Counted from the stretch's first letter, positions 46,755-56,711 are shown. The stretch is 56,852 nucleotides of DNA from an uncultured Acetobacteraceae bacterium (GCA_903918195.1 CAIXDS010000233.1:1-56852); one strand, 5' to 3'. The notes: generated from the letters alone by a model not told the origin. A program made the numbers and translations.

Positions 46755-47002
46755 ATTGCCGTCTCCCTGAACGGGCCGCTCCGTTCATGCGGTGGGCGGC
46801 CTGTCGGGGGGACCGTGACACCGCAGTTCTGTTACCGCGGCGCGCGATGGGCCTTCGTTCACATTTCCGTTCGGTCTCGCTCGGGAAAGTCGCCAGGATG
46901 ACGAGCAGCAAGGGGAGTGGCTGCGCCACCCGCCAAAGCAGGCGAGATGGGCAGCGCCGGGGGCAACGGCGCCGTGCCACCAGGTCGCAGGGGCCGATGT
47001 GG
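46755..47002. other. gap between catechol operon end and patatin gene
   Basis: These 248 bases hold the presumed promoter of the minus-strand patatin group and the end of the catechol operon. I see no gene, clear terminator hairpin or recognisable promoter. Confidence 0.5.
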
Positions 47003-47200
47003 TCAGCCCGGCAGCGGCGGGTCGCCCTTGAGGGTGCCGCCGGCGGCGAAATGATAGGCCGGGATCTCGCGTATGATGATGCGCACCGCCTCGCGCGGCG
47101 CCCCGAGCGAGGACACGATCGCGTCGGTCACTTCGGTGACCATCCGCGTCTTGGCTTCGTGCGTGCGCCCCTCGATCAGGGTGACTTCGACGATCGGCAT
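47003..47200 (-). CDS. dmpI: 4-oxalocrotonate tautomerase
   Basis: A 65-residue tautomerase that converts 2-hydroxymuconate to 2-oxo-3-hexenedioate in the meta pathway. Pro2, which becomes the catalytic N-terminal Pro, is followed by IVEVTLIEGRT with the substrate Arg; a second Arg lies in IREIPAYHFAAGG. It is the last gene of the catechol operon, ten bases after the decarboxylase. Confidence 0.93.
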   Translation of the reverse strand: MPIVEVTLIEGRTHEAKTRMVTEVTDAIVSSLGAPREAVRIIIREIPAYHFAAGGTLKGDPPLPG

Positions 47201-47210
47201 GGGGGTCTCC

Positions 47211-47981
47211 TCAGGTGATGACGGTGAAGGCGACGATGCCCAGGGCCTGGAACGTCGTGCGGATATGCTGGCCGGGCGTCAGCGGATGCGCGGCGGTGGC
47301 GCCGCCCGCCAGCACGATGTCGCCGGGCTCCAGGCGTTCGCCGGCGCGGGCGACCAGACGGGCGGCAGCCAAGAGCGAGCGGATCGGGTTGCCGAGGATC
47401 GCGGCGGAGGAGCCGATCTGCACCGGACGCCCATCGACTTCCATCAGAATGCCGAGATTGGACACGTCCGCCGACGGCCTCGCCCACGAGCCCACGAAGA
47501 AGCCGGAGGAGGACGAATTATCGGCGATCACGTCCGGCAGGGTGAACTTGAAGTCGCGATAGCGGCTGTCGATGATCTCCAGCGCGGGAGCGATGGCCTC
47601 GACGGCGGCGAGCGCCTCGGCCGCGCTGACCTCGCCCGCCAGCGGCCGGCCGATGATATAGGCGATCTCCGGTTCGACCCGCGGGTGAACGTAGCGCGCC
47701 CGGCTGAGCTCGCCGCCCTCGGTCAGCCGCATCGCGTCGGTCAGCCGGCCCCAGATGATTTCCGAAACCCCGACCTGTTGCATCTTGGCACGGGAGGTCA
47801 GGCCCATCTTGTAGCCGGCGCGCCGTTCCCCGCGTGCCCGCCGGCGGGCGATCGACAGCGCCTGCACGGCATAGGCATCGTCCACCGAAAGATCGGTGAT
47901 GGTTTCCGTCAACTGCGGAACGGCGGTGGCGCTGCTTGCCGCCTCGTCAACGATGGCCGCCAGGGCTGCCAGGCTGGTCAT
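47211..47981 (-). CDS. dmpH: 4-oxalocrotonate decarboxylase
   Basis: Decarboxylates 2-oxo-3-hexenedioate to 2-oxopent-4-enoate; 256 residues. It belongs to the same fold family as the hydratase at 49957-50760, with [25 protein letters not shown] and [15 protein letters not shown] as shared blocks. Homology alone does not separate decarboxylase from hydratase. Position next to the tautomerase and [11 protein letters not shown] favour the decarboxylase. It overlaps the aldolase gene by four bases. Confidence 0.9.
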   Translation of the reverse strand: MTSLAALAAIVDEAASSATAVPQLTETITDLSVDDAYAVQALSIARRRARGERRAGYKMGLTSRAKMQQVGVSEIIWGRLTDAMRLTEGGELSRARYVHPRVEPEIAYIIGRPLAGEVSAAEALAAVEAIAPALEIIDSRYRDFKFTLPDVIADNSSSSGFFVGSWARPSADVSNLGILMEVDGRPVQIGSSAAILGNPIRSLLAAARLVARAGERLEPGDIVLAGGATAAHPLTPGQHIRTTFQALGIVAFTVIT

Positions 47982-49012
47982 GCCGCTTCTCCGCGCTGCT
48001 TGAGGATGTCGAGGGCGACGTCGATGATCATGTCCTCCTGGCCACCGACCATGCGACGGCGGCCAAGCTCGGTCAGGATCTCACGCGTATCGACGCCATA
48101 GGTCTTCGATGCATTTTCGGCGTGACGGAGGAAGCTCGAATAGACGCCGGCATAGCCGAGCGACAGGCTCTCGCGATCGACCCGCACCGGCCGGTCCTGC
48201 AATGGCCGCACCAGATCGTCGGCGGCATCCATCAGCCGGAACAGGTCGCAGCCGGTTTCGATCCCACTGCGGTCGAGCACGGCGATCAACGCCTCCAGCG
48301 GCGCGTTGCCGGCGCCCGCGCCCATGCCGGCGAGCGAGGCATCGACACGCACGGCACCGGCCTTGATGCCGGCGACGGCATTGGCGACGCCAAGCGTCAG
48401 GTTGTGATGCGTGTGCACGCCGATCTCGGTTTCCGGTCGCAACGCATCGCGCATGGCGCGGACCCGTTCGGCGTACTGACCCGGCAGCAACGCGCCGGCG
48501 GAATCCGTCACGTAGACGCATTCGGCGCCGTAGCTCTCCATCAGCCTGCCCTGTTCCACCAGCTTCTCGACCGGCGCCATGTGGGCCATCATCAGGAAGC
48601 CGACCGTGTCCATGCCAAGCTTGCGCGCCGCCGCGATATGCTGGTGCGACACGTCGGCCTCGGTGCAATGGGTGGCGATGCGCACCGACCTCGCACCCGC
48701 CGCATGCACGCGCTTGAGATCATGGACGGTGCCGATGCCTGGCAGCAGCAGCACCGTGACAACGGCGTGCTGGCATATCCCGGCGACCGCATCGATCCAG
48801 TCCTCGTCGTCGTGCCGTCCGAAACCGTAATTGAAGGTCGAGCCGGTGATGCCGTCGCCATGGCTGATCTCGATGGCATCGACACGCGCCGCGTCCAGCG
48901 CGCGGGTAATCGCGGTTACCGATTCCAGCGTGTACTGGTGGCGGACCGAGTGCATGCCGTCCCGCAACGTGACGTCCTGCACATACAGCTTATCCGGGTT
49001 CGGGCGGGCCAT
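47978..49012 (-). CDS. dmpG: 4-hydroxy-2-oxovalerate aldolase
   Basis: Cleaves 4-hydroxy-2-oxovalerate to pyruvate and acetaldehyde; 344 residues. The HMGL-like TIM barrel starts [17 protein letters not shown], with metal ligands in LRDG and THHNLTLG (about residue 200). The DmpG-specific C-terminal communication domain is present ([23 protein letters not shown]). It meets the acetaldehyde dehydrogenase gene at TAATG, fitting the channelling complex the two enzymes form. Confidence 0.96.
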   Translation of the reverse strand: MARPNPDKLYVQDVTLRDGMHSVRHQYTLESVTAITRALDAARVDAIEISHGDGITGSTFNYGFGRHDDEDWIDAVAGICQHAVVTVLLLPGIGTVHDLKRVHAAGARSVRIATHCTEADVSHQHIAAARKLGMDTVGFLMMAHMAPVEKLVEQGRLMESYGAECVYVTDSAGALLPGQYAERVRAMRDALRPETEIGVHTHHNLTLGVANAVAGIKAGAVRVDASLAGMGAGAGNAPLEALIAVLDRSGIETGCDLFRLMDAADDLVRPLQDRPVRVDRESLSLGYAGVYSSFLRHAENASKTYGVDTREILTELGRRRMVGGQEDMIIDVALDILKQRGEAA

Positions 49013-49953
49013 TATGCGGCCTCCTTGGCCAGGCCGCTGGCGGCCCAGTGGTCGGCGGTGACCAGGGCCGCCGAGGTCATGATGTCGAGATTGCCGGCAT
49101 AAGCGGGCAGGTAGTGCGCGGCCCCCTCCACCTCCAGCAGGATCGTCGTTTTCAAACCGGTGGCCAACCCGATGCCGGGAATGCGGACCGGCGCGTTGTC
49201 GCCGATCACCTCGAACTGCACCTCCTGCTTCAGCCGGTAGCCGGGCACGTATGCCTGCACGGACGCCACCATGGCGAGAACCGAGGCGACAATCGCGTCC
49301 TTGTCGCCGCCCTGGGAGAGCGTGAACACGGTGTCGCGCATGATCAGCGGCGGTTCGGCAGGGTTGAGGATGATGATGGCCTTGCCGCGCTCGGCGCCGC
49401 CGAGCACCTCGATCGCTTTCGACGTCGTCTCGGTGAATTCGTCGATGTTGGCGCGGGTGCCGGGGCCGGCGGAGCGCGAGGCGATCGAGGCGACGATTTC
49501 GCCATACAGCACGCGCGTCGTCGCCCGCCGGACCGCATACACCATCGGAATGGTCGCCTGGCCGCCGCAGGTCACCATGTTGACGTTGGGCTCATTGATG
49601 TTGGCGTCGCCGTTGATCACCGGAATGGTGAACGGCCCGATCGCCGCCGGTGTCAGGTCGATGACCTTTTTTCCGTCCTGCTGCAGCAGGGCGTTGTTGC
49701 GGAGGTGGGCCTGCGCCGAGGTGGCGTCGAACACGACCTGGATGTCGCGGTATCCAGGCAGCTTCAGCAGACCTTCGATGCCCTCATGCGTGACCGGCAC
49801 GCCCAGCCGGGCGGCGCGGGCGAGACCATCGGAATTCGGATCGATGCCGACCATCGCGCCCATTTCGAGAGTCTTCGCGGTGCGCATGATCTTGATCATC
49901 AGGTCGGTGCCGATGTTGCCCGATCCGATAATCGCGCATTTGACTTTGGCCAC
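49012..49953 (-). CDS. dmpF: acetaldehyde dehydrogenase (acylating)
   Basis: Oxidises the channelled acetaldehyde to acetyl-CoA with NAD; 313 residues. The Rossmann motif [11 protein letters not shown] starts the protein, and the catalytic Cys is in [13 protein letters not shown] (about residue 130). [15 protein letters not shown] is a conserved subunit-contact region. It partners with the adjacent aldolase and is three bases downstream of the hydratase. Confidence 0.96.
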   Translation of the reverse strand: MAKVKCAIIGSGNIGTDLMIKIMRTAKTLEMGAMVGIDPNSDGLARAARLGVPVTHEGIEGLLKLPGYRDIQVVFDATSAQAHLRNNALLQQDGKKVIDLTPAAIGPFTIPVINGDANINEPNVNMVTCGGQATIPMVYAVRRATTRVLYGEIVASIASRSAGPGTRANIDEFTETTSKAIEVLGGAERGKAIIILNPAEPPLIMRDTVFTLSQGGDKDAIVASVLAMVASVQAYVPGYRLKQEVQFEVIGDNAPVRIPGIGLATGLKTTILLEVEGAAHYLPAYAGNLDIMTSAALVTADHWAASGLAKEAA

Positions 49954-49956
49954 CTG

Positions 49957-50760
49957 TCACTCCCTGGCAAAAGCGGCGCGCACGGCGCCAAGACCCTCGA
50001 TGCGCACGTCGAACACGTCGCCCGGCCGGACGGTGACCATCGGACCGAGCGCGCCCGAAAGGATGGTGTCCCCTTCCCGCAGCGGCTTGCCGACCCGCGC
50101 CATCACGCGCGCGAGCCACAGCGCGGCATTGAGGGGGGACCCCATGCAAGCCGCTCCGGCGCCGACCGAGACCGGCTCGCCGGCCTGCTCCATCACCATG
50201 CCGCACAGGCGCGGGTCGAAATCATCGATCGCCACCGGCCGGGACCCGAGCACATACAGGCCGGAGGAGGCGTTGTCGGCGATCGTGTCGGTCAGGCGGA
50301 TGTCCCAGTTGCGCACGCGCGAACCGACGATCTCGATGGCGGGCAGGGCAAAGTCGATCGCCCGCAGCAGATCGACGACGGTGAGCTGGTCGTGATCGAG
50401 ATCGGCGCCGAGCACGAAGGCGATTTCGGCCTCGACCTTCGCCTGCAGCACGTCGGCGAGCACGATATCTTCAGCGTCACAGCGGGCCATATCGGCGAAC
50501 AGCATGCCGTAATCGGGCTGGCCCACGCCGAGCTGCTTCTGCACCGCAACCGAGGTCAGACCGATCTTGCGCCCGACCAAACGACGCCCGGCGGCGAGCG
50601 CGCGTTCGGTGTTGATTGCCTGCACGGCATAGGCGGCGTCGGCATCGCCGGCCGCCAGCAGGTCGCGCACCGGGTCGCAGGCGACGCCGCTGCTGGCGGC
50701 CGTGTGCAGCCGGTCGGCGGCGGCGCGGATCGCGTCGGGGGATGTGGTCACGGCGTTCAT
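49957..50760 (-). CDS. dmpE: 2-oxopent-4-enoate hydratase
   Basis: Adds water to 2-oxopent-4-enoate to give 4-hydroxy-2-oxovalerate; 267 residues. Conserved blocks are [45 protein letters not shown] and [12 protein letters not shown]. The ATG ([10 protein letters not shown]) is five bases after the dehydrogenase stop; the longer upstream frame overlaps that gene and is not conserved. Confidence 0.94.
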   Translation of the reverse strand: MNAVTTSPDAIRAAADRLHTAASSGVACDPVRDLLAAGDADAAYAVQAINTERALAAGRRLVGRKIGLTSVAVQKQLGVGQPDYGMLFADMARCDAEDIVLADVLQAKVEAEIAFVLGADLDHDQLTVVDLLRAIDFALPAIEIVGSRVRNWDIRLTDTIADNASSGLYVLGSRPVAIDDFDPRLCGMVMEQAGEPVSVGAGAACMGSPLNAALWLARVMARVGKPLREGDTILSGALGPMVTVRPGDVFDVRIEGLGAVRAAFARE

Positions 50761-50765
50761 TCCGA

Positions 50766-52277
50766 TCAAAGCTTGACGCAGACGTTGGTGATTTCGGTGT
50801 AGAATTCGAGCGAATGCACACCGCCCTCGCGGCCGATGCCCGACGCCTTGGCGCCGCCGAAGGCGGTGCGCAGGTCGCGCAGGAACCAGGAATTGACCCA
50901 GCAGATGCCGACCTCCATGCGGGCGGCGACGCGGTGGGCACGCGACAGGTTCTCGGTCCACACCGAAGCGGCCAGACCGTAGCGGGTGGCATTGGCCAGT
51001 CGGATTGCTTCCTCCTCGCTGTCAAACGGACGGATGTGGCAGCAGGGTCCGAAGATCTCCTCGGTGACGATCGCCGCGTCATCGGCCGCACCGGTCCAGA
51101 TGGTCGGTTCGATCCAGGCGCCGCCGGCGAGATCGGCCGGCATCTCGGGCACGCCGCCGCCGGTCACCACCGTGGCGCCCTGTTCCACCGCACGGGCGTA
51201 ATAGGACAGCACCTTGCGGCGGTGCTGCTCGCTGACCAGCGGCCCGAGCCCGGTCGCCGGGTCCTCGGGGCGGCCGAGACGCAGGCTTTCAGCTCCTTGC
51301 TTCAGGCGGGCAACGAATTCCGCGAAGACCGGGCGCTCGACATAGACACGCTCGGTGCCCAGGCATACCTGGCCGCAATTGGAGAACACCGAGCGCATGG
51401 TGCCTTCGATGGCGCGGTCGAGGTCGGCATCGGCGAACACCAGCGCCGGGTTCTTGCCGCCGAGTTCGGCTGACACCGGCCGGATGCCATGGGCCGCCTG
51501 GCGCATGATCGCCTCGCCGCTGGCGGTGGACCCGGTGAAGGTGATGCCGTTGATGCCGGGATGCTGGGTCAGCAACGCACCGGCCGAATTCGGGCCAAAG
51601 CCGTGCACGACGTTATAGACGCCCCTGGGCACGCCGACGGTGTTCATCACCTCGCCGAGCAGCGTGGCGGTGAGCGGTGTCTGCTCGGAAGGCTTGACCA
51701 CCACGGTATTGCCCAGCGCCAGCGCCGGGCCGACCTTCCAGGTCATCAGCAGCAGCGGCAGGTTCCACGGCGAAATGACGGCGATCACGCCACGCGGCCG
51801 GCGCAGCGCGTAGTTGAGCGCGCCGTTGCCGTCCGGCGTCGGCATGGTGAAGCACTCGGTCGCGACCGTCTTGGCGACGTCGGTGAACATCTTGAAGTTC
51901 GCCGCCCCGCGCGGGATGTCGATATGCGAGGCGAGGCTCATCGGCTTGCCGGTATCGAGGCATTCGGCCTCGAGGAATTCGTCGAAGCGGCGGTTGATCT
52001 CGTCGGCGACCGCGCCGAGCAGCGCGGTGCGCTCATTCACCGTCATGCGGCCCCAGGGACCGTCGAGCGCGGCCCAGGCGGCGGCAACAGCGGCATCGAT
52101 CTCGGCCGGTCCCCCTTCGGGCACCGATCCGATCAGCGAGCCGTCAACCGGGCAGGTGTTCTGCCAGGTTTTGCCGCTGGTTCCCTGGGTGAAGGCGCCG
52201 TCGATGAAATGCGCGGCGTCGCGCCGGGCAGTCGATTGGGCCAGCGGTCGGCGGGCGTGCAGCACATCGACAGTCAT
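50766..52277 (-). CDS. dmpC: 2-hydroxymuconic semialdehyde dehydrogenase
   Basis: Aldehyde dehydrogenase of 503 residues that oxidises the catechol ring-fission product to 2-hydroxymuconate. The NAD site [19 protein letters not shown], the Glu in [12 protein letters not shown] (about residue 265) and catalytic Cys in [16 protein letters not shown] (about residue 300) are all present. AAGGAG lies eight bases before the ATG giving [10 protein letters not shown]. Its presence commits the pathway to the oxalocrotonate branch. Confidence 0.94.
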   Translation of the reverse strand: MTVDVLHARRPLAQSTARRDAAHFIDGAFTQGTSGKTWQNTCPVDGSLIGSVPEGGPAEIDAAVAAAWAALDGPWGRMTVNERTALLGAVADEINRRFDEFLEAECLDTGKPMSLASHIDIPRGAANFKMFTDVAKTVATECFTMPTPDGNGALNYALRRPRGVIAVISPWNLPLLLMTWKVGPALALGNTVVVKPSEQTPLTATLLGEVMNTVGVPRGVYNVVHGFGPNSAGALLTQHPGINGITFTGSTASGEAIMRQAAHGIRPVSAELGGKNPALVFADADLDRAIEGTMRSVFSNCGQVCLGTERVYVERPVFAEFVARLKQGAESLRLGRPEDPATGLGPLVSEQHRRKVLSYYARAVEQGATVVTGGGVPEMPADLAGGAWIEPTIWTGAADDAAIVTEEIFGPCCHIRPFDSEEEAIRLANATRYGLAASVWTENLSRAHRVAARMEVGICWVNSWFLRDLRTAFGGAKASGIGREGGVHSLEFYTEITNVCVKL

Positions 52278-52322
52278 GAGCATTCTCCTTGTGACAGAAC
52301 GGCGGTGCAACCGCCGTGGCGG

Positions 52323-52754
52323 TCACGCATTGCCGAGGCCGAGTGCGGCCAATCCGGCCTGTGCGCCGGCGCGGTCGTCGTCTTCCGCGCCGCCGGAAAC
52401 GCCGATGGCACCGATCACCACACCCGCTTCAATGATCGGTAGGCCGCCGCCGAACAGAACCACACCCGGCCGGCGAGTGATGCCGTCGCGCAGCGCCTCC
52501 GGGTGGGCGACCGCCGCGCCCAGCGCATCAGTGGAGATGCCGAACACGGCAGCGGTCCAAGCCTTGTCGCGGGCGATCTCCACCGAGGCGGAGAACGCCC
52601 GGTCGGCGCGCAGGCAGGCCATGAGCTGTCCGCCCGAATCCACCACCGCCGCCACCACGGCGACGCCGCGCGTTGCCGCATGCGCCACTGCGGCCTCGAC
52701 GGCCCGCAGCGACGCCGCGGCGGTGATCGTGGCGGTGGGGCGGGACATGGTCAT
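52323..52754 (-). CDS. GlcG/HbpS-family heme-binding-like protein
   Basis: A 143-residue protein of the DUF336 (GlcG/HbpS) family, marked by AVAHAATRGVAVVAAVVDSGGQLMA, DKAWTAAVFG and GGLPIIEAGVVIGAIGVSGG. Members are often embedded in aromatic-degradation operons, including some meta-cleavage clusters. Heme binding has been shown for a few; the role here is unknown. GAGG lies six bases before the ATG. It sits between the dehydrogenase and the dioxygenase genes. Confidence 0.88.
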   Translation of the reverse strand: MTMSRPTATITAAASLRAVEAAVAHAATRGVAVVAAVVDSGGQLMACLRADRAFSASVEIARDKAWTAAVFGISTDALGAAVAHPEALRDGITRRPGVVLFGGGLPIIEAGVVIGAIGVSGGAEDDDRAGAQAGLAALGLGNA

Positions 52755-52774
52755 GGCCTGCCTCGCGCAAGGCG

Positions 52775-53695
52775 TCAGGTAACGACTGACAGGAAGGCGG
52801 CGTTCAGGGTGCGCTCGTAATAGAAGATACCCTTGCCGACCTGCGTCTCGTCCCAGGTGCGGGTGGGCTGGTCGGGGTAGTAGGTGTAACCGCCGGCGAA
52901 CACCTCGTTGCGGTTACCCGACGGGTCGAAGAAATAGATGGTCTGGCCGCGGGTGATGCCGTGCCGGGTCGGGCCGATATCGATGGAAATGTCGTAGCGG
53001 GTCAGGATGTCGGCGGCATGGCCGATATCGTTCCAGTTCTCCAGCTCGAAGGCGGCGTGGTGGAACTTGCCCGGCTCGGGGTGTTTCACGAAGGCGATAT
53101 CGTGCGCCTTCATGCCGGCGGTCAGCCAGATGGCGAGCAGACCGTCGGGCAGATCGACGCGCTCGGCGCAGGAGAAGTCGAGCACCTTGGTGAAGAAATC
53201 GAGGTTCTTTTCGATGTCCGGCCCGTAGAGCAGGGCATGGTCGAACCGGCGCGCCCGCATGCCGTGTGGTTCGTGCACCCAGACGTCCGGATTATGGGTG
53301 ACCGGCTTCGGGTCGGACCGGTCGGCATGGGCGAACAGTTCGATGCGGTGACCCGAAGGCAGGGTCCAGCCGATGCGGCGGCCGATGCCAGGCTGCTCGC
53401 CAGCGGGCACGCGGTCCACCGGATAGCCGTAGTCGACGATGCGCTTTTCGAAGCTGTCGAGGTCGGCGTCCCGGGCGACCTTGAAGGCCATCAGATCGAT
53501 GCCCGGCTGGTCGGCACGACGCAGGATGAAGCTGTGATGGTCGAACTCGTCGGCTGATTTCAGGTAGACGCGGCCGTCAGCACCCTCGGTCACCTGATGC
53601 AGGCCAATGCGTTTGATGTAGTGCTCAAGTGCGGCCGGCATGTTGAGCACGCGCAGCTGTATGAAGCCGGGTCGCAGAACGCCAGTATGGGCCAT
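52775..53695 (-). CDS. dmpB: catechol 2,3-dioxygenase
   Basis: Extradiol dioxygenase that opens catechol between C2 and C3; 306 residues, two vicinal-oxygen-chelate domains. The iron ligands are His153 (RFDHALLYG), His213 (KFHHAAFEL) and Glu264 (NRNEVFAGG). The acid/base His245 (PTRHGI) and Tyr254 (IYFFDPSGN) are also present. Numbering is almost identical to XylE/DmpB. TTAGGAG precedes the ATG. The ferredoxin upstream would re-reduce its iron. Confidence 0.97.
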   Translation of the reverse strand: MAHTGVLRPGFIQLRVLNMPAALEHYIKRIGLHQVTEGADGRVYLKSADEFDHHSFILRRADQPGIDLMAFKVARDADLDSFEKRIVDYGYPVDRVPAGEQPGIGRRIGWTLPSGHRIELFAHADRSDPKPVTHNPDVWVHEPHGMRARRFDHALLYGPDIEKNLDFFTKVLDFSCAERVDLPDGLLAIWLTAGMKAHDIAFVKHPEPGKFHHAAFELENWNDIGHAADILTRYDISIDIGPTRHGITRGQTIYFFDPSGNRNEVFAGGYTYYPDQPTRTWDETQVGKGIFYYERTLNAAFLSVVT

Positions 53696-53707
53696 TGCCG
53701 TTTTCTC

Positions 53708-54055
53708 CTAAGGTTTCTTGGCCGTCAGGTCAGGTTTTGCTGGCAAACACGGAGTTTCGAGGCGGAGAGAAAGGTCGGTGAGCGGATAGATGGCGCAGGA
53801 CAGAACCAGTCCGGCGGCTTCGTCTGCTTCCGAGACATGGCAGCGACTCATAGGGTCGCGCCGGTATTGACCGTCGAGCACGCGGGCGCGGCAGATGCCG
53901 CAGCCCCCGCGGCGGCAGCCAACCGGCAAGTTTTGGGCGAGGCCCTTGAGCCGGTTAAAGCCCTGCGCCCGTTCGAGGGCGACCAGGACACGCTCGTTTT
54001 CCGAACATGTGGCGACCCCCGCCCCTTCGAGTGCGATGGTGAAGACCCGTCCCAC
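53708..54055 (-). CDS. dmpQ: chloroplast-type 2Fe-2S ferredoxin
   Basis: A 115-residue ferredoxin of the XylT/DmpQ type, which reactivates catechol 2,3-dioxygenase by reducing its oxidised iron. Cluster ligands are Cys47, Cys52 and Cys55 (GCRRGGCGIC) and Cys87 (VLSCAIYP). An additional N-terminal Cys17 and a Cys72 are not ligands. The start is a GTG at 54055. It is the first gene of the nine-gene catechol operon and faces the GntR regulator. Confidence 0.92.
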   Translation of the reverse strand: MGRVFTIALEGAGVATCSENERVLVALERAQGFNRLKGLAQNLPVGCRRGGCGICRARVLDGQYRRDPMSRCHVSEADEAAGLVLSCAIYPLTDLSLRLETPCLPAKPDLTAKKP

Positions 54056-54264
54056 CTTCGGTCACCGCGGGATGCGAGGTGGTTCACCCGGTCCGTCCGG
54101 CGCATCGGCCCGTCCGGTAAGCATGGTGCTGAGCGGCATTGATCGGCGCATTCCACTCTCCCTTTGGCGCGCGAAAGCTGGTGTTGCCGCTTCCGTCGTC
54201 CTTGGCTTGCTTATCCGGCAGGCCCGGAGTGGCGTCAACAGGAATTTCGATATTGCAGAAAACA

Positions 54265-54275
54265 TCGTAATACGA
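54265..54275. promoter_or_regulatory. FadR/FCD-type GntR operator
   Basis: TCGTAATACGA is a perfect 11-base palindrome and an exact match to TNGTNNNACNA, the operator of FadR-subfamily GntR regulators. It sits in the AT-rich core between the catechol operon and a GntR/FCD regulator gene, so that regulator probably binds it. Confidence 0.6.
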
Positions 54276-54307
54276 CATATTCTCGTCAGATGGGCGGACC
54301 GCGGCCC

Positions 54308-54336
54308 CTGCCAAAATTCTCGTTGTTTGTTAGAAT
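54308..54336 (+). promoter_or_regulatory. candidate sigma-70 promoter of the GntR gene
   Basis: CTGCCA (4 of 6 to the -35 consensus), a 17-base spacer and TAGAAT (5 of 6 to the -10). Transcription would begin near 54343, leaving a leader of about 48 bases before the ATG at 54391. Confidence 0.45.
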
Positions 54337-54390
54337 GTTATGGATTTCGGCGAGTCGTGCCGGCGGCGGCCGGCCGGAGGCCGCGTGACG

Positions 54391-55110
54391 ATGACTGAAA
54401 TGGAGAAGAATGTGACGACACGCTCGATGCGGGCCCCCCAGGTCGTCGCGGCGCGCAGCCTGGTCGAGGCGGCCTACGAAACGATCCGGCGCGACATTCT
54501 CGATGGAACCCTGGCGCCCGACACCAAACTGCGCTTCGAAATGCTGCGGCAGCGCTACGGCTTCGGCGCCAGCACGCTGCGCGAGGCGCTGACCCGGCTG
54601 GTCGGCGAATCGCTGGTGACGTCGGAGGAGCAGAAGGGCTTTCGGGTCGCCGCGATCTCACTCGAGGATTTCGCCGACCTCACGCGCACGCGCAAATACA
54701 TCGAACTGGAAGCCTTGCGGCAGTCAATTCGCCTCGGCGACGATGCCTGGGAGGGCAGGCTGGCGTCGGCGTTTCACCTGCTGTCCAAGGTCGAAGCGAA
54801 GCTTGCCGCCGGGCCGGAACAGCAGCAGGACGAATTCGAGCTTCGCAACCGCGAATTCCATCTGGCCCTGATCGCCGCCTGTCCGTCCCGCTGGCTGCAC
54901 CATCTGCATGGCATTCTGTACCAGCAGACCGAGCGTTATCGCCGCATCGCGCTGCTCGACCGCAAGGTCCCGCGCGATGTGCATGCCGAGCATAAGGCGG
55001 TGTTCGAGGCAGCGCTGGCGCGGGATGTCGATCTCGCCTGCCAGCTGGAAGGCGAGCACATCGACCGGACCCTCACGGTCCTGAGCAAGGTGCTGGCGCC
55101 GGCCGCATAA
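54391..55110 (+). CDS. GntR-family regulator with FCD domain
   Basis: A 239-residue regulator. The N-terminal winged helix (AYETIRRDILDGTLAPDTKLRFEML...GASTLREALTRL) is GntR type, and the C-terminal all-helical FCD domain has NREFHLALIAAC and HAEHKAVFEAALARD with metal-ligand histidines. It resembles the CsiR group. GGAGG lies ten bases before the ATG; a GTG at 54385 is also possible. Divergence from the catechol operon makes it the likely local regulator, sensing a pathway acid. Confidence 0.9.
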   Translation: MTEMEKNVTTRSMRAPQVVAARSLVEAAYETIRRDILDGTLAPDTKLRFEMLRQRYGFGASTLREALTRLVGESLVTSEEQKGFRVAAISLEDFADLTRTRKYIELEALRQSIRLGDDAWEGRLASAFHLLSKVEAKLAAGPEQQQDEFELRNREFHLALIAACPSRWLHHLHGILYQQTERYRRIALLDRKVPRDVHAEHKAVFEAALARDVDLACQLEGEHIDRTLTVLSKVLAPAA

Positions 55111-55135
55111 TGGCGGCCGGCGCCGCAAATTTGGG

Positions 55136-55720
55136 TCAGAGTTCCAGTTGGGCTCGCGCCGGAGCAGCGGCCCGCCCCGGCAGCATGCCGGCGAGGATGC
55201 CGTCCCGGTCGATGTAATGGTGCTTGAGGGCGATCAGGATATGCCCCAGGACGACCGCGCCCATCGTCCAGGCGAGCGTGGTATGCACCAGTCTGGCGGT
55301 TTCGACCCAGGCTTTCGCCGGCTCAACCAGCGGCGGCAGATGAAACAGCCAGAGCACCATGATCGGCTTGTCGGCAACGGAACTCATCAGCCAGCCGGAC
55401 ACCGGCAGCGCGATGAGTGCCACGGCGTACAGGCCGAGATGGCCGAGCTGCGCGGCCCGCTGCAGCAGCGGGCTCATTGAGTCCGGCAGCGGCGGGGCAG
55501 GGTGGGTCAGCCGCCAGGCAACCCGCAGGACCACCAGGAACAGGATCGTGCTGGCAATGGCCTTGTGCGCGATGGTGACGCTGTGATCGGTGTTGGTCAG
55601 ATCGCGCAAATGCACGGCCATCATGCCAAGGCACCAGGCGCCGATCCAGATCGCCGCCATCGTCCAGTGGAGGAATTTGGAGAAAGGGTTGTACGTCGTC
55701 GCTATCGGATCGGCCGGCAT
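55136..55720 (-). CDS. cytochrome b561
   Basis: Integral membrane diheme cytochrome of 194 residues with four helices. Heme-ligand histidines appear in SKFLHWTMAAIW (helix 1), TIAHKAIAST (helix 2) and the last helix (LVHTTLAW, LGHILIALKHHY). Prokaryotic b561 proteins transfer electrons between quinones and periplasmic acceptors, and some act as superoxide:quinone oxidoreductases. It is divergent from the IclR gene, with no clear link to the catechol operon. Confidence 0.9.
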   Translation of the reverse strand: MPADPIATTYNPFSKFLHWTMAAIWIGAWCLGMMAVHLRDLTNTDHSVTIAHKAIASTILFLVVLRVAWRLTHPAPPLPDSMSPLLQRAAQLGHLGLYAVALIALPVSGWLMSSVADKPIMVLWLFHLPPLVEPAKAWVETARLVHTTLAWTMGAVVLGHILIALKHHYIDRDGILAGMLPGRAAAPARAQLEL

Positions 55721-55875
55721 GTGCGGGCTCCTCAATCGTTGGAAGTGTTGCCATGCAGAACGTTGCGTTTTCGGCCGTGCCCTCTGGTGTCGTCGGCGAC
55801 CACACGGGTTGCGCCTTTGTCTGCATTGCGGTACAGGTGCGTATCGCATCGTGGTGCAACTTGCAAGAGGGGACC

Positions 55876-56670
55876 GTGCAGAGAGGCGACGAAGCCATCC
55901 GTGACAGCGGCGGCGTCCAGGTCATCGCCCGCGCCGCCGCCATCCTGCGGGCACTGGGGCCGGACGGGATGAGCCTGGGCGCCCTGGCGCGCGCCACCGG
56001 CCTGCCACGCTCGACGGTGCAGCGCATCGTCGAGGCACTGGCCGCGGAAAGCCTGGTGGAAGTCGGCGATGGCGGGGTGCGGCCCGGCTGGGGCCTGCAA
56101 CGGCTCGCCCGGGTGGCGCAGTCGGATGTCGCGACGCAGGCGCGGCCACATCTCGAATGTCTGTTCGAGCGGACGCACGAGACCATCGACATCGCGACCG
56201 CGCTGGGCGGCGAGGTGGCATTCCTCGACCGGATCATTTCAGATCAGGAGTTGCGCGTCGTGCCGATCACCGACCGGCCGCGGCCGTTGCATGCCATGGC
56301 CAGCGGCAAGGCCATTCTCGCCTGCCTGAGCGATGCCCAGGTGGCCGCACTTGTCGGCCCGACGCCGCGCAAGCTGACGCCGGCGACGCGGGTCGTGCTG
56401 TCCGATCTGCTGTCCGACCTGGCCGAGGTTCGGCGCAGCGGCTTCGCCTATGACCGGGAGGAGCACGCGCAGGGCGTTTGTGCCGTCGGCACACCGATCA
56501 GGGTCGCGGGCCTGCGCCCGCACGCCGTTTCGATCGCGGTGCCGGCGCATCGCTTCGAGGCGCGGTTGGCGGAATACCGGCCGGCGCTGCTTGAGTGCCG
56601 CATGCAGATCGAGACAGCGTTGTCCCGTCAGCCCGGCCTGCCGGCGAGCCAGGGGCAGGATGATGCCTGA
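55876..56670 (+). CDS. IclR-family transcriptional regulator
   Basis: A 264-residue regulator. The winged helix (IARAAAILRALGPDGMSLGALARATGLPRSTVQRI in outline) and the IclR effector domain (HETIDIATALGGEVAFLDRI, RPLHAMASGKAILACL, REEHAQGVCAVGTPI) are both clear. A GTG start preceded by AGAGGGG fits best; an upstream frame to 55753 is not conserved. IclR proteins commonly control aromatic catabolism, so it may add to catechol control, but cytochrome b561 is the divergent neighbour. Confidence 0.9.
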   Translation: MQRGDEAIRDSGGVQVIARAAAILRALGPDGMSLGALARATGLPRSTVQRIVEALAAESLVEVGDGGVRPGWGLQRLARVAQSDVATQARPHLECLFERTHETIDIATALGGEVAFLDRIISDQELRVVPITDRPRPLHAMASGKAILACLSDAQVAALVGPTPRKLTPATRVVLSDLLSDLAEVRRSGFAYDREEHAQGVCAVGTPIRVAGLRPHAVSIAVPAHRFEARLAEYRPALLECRMQIETALSRQPGLPASQGQDDA

Positions 56671-56711
56671 CAGGCAATGCCGGTCAGATGGCGCCGGTCA
56701 GATGCCGCGGG

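Larger units (their letters stand above)
54056..54390. other. divergent control region of catechol operon and GntR gene
   Basis: This 335-base gap is strikingly AT-rich at 54236-54345 compared with the flanks. It holds a FadR-type palindrome (54265-54275) and a plausible plus-strand promoter, CTGCCA-N17-TAGAAT (54308-54336), upstream of the GntR gene. No minus-strand promoter is clear enough to mark. Bases 54056-54235 hold no supported gene. Confidence 0.6.
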
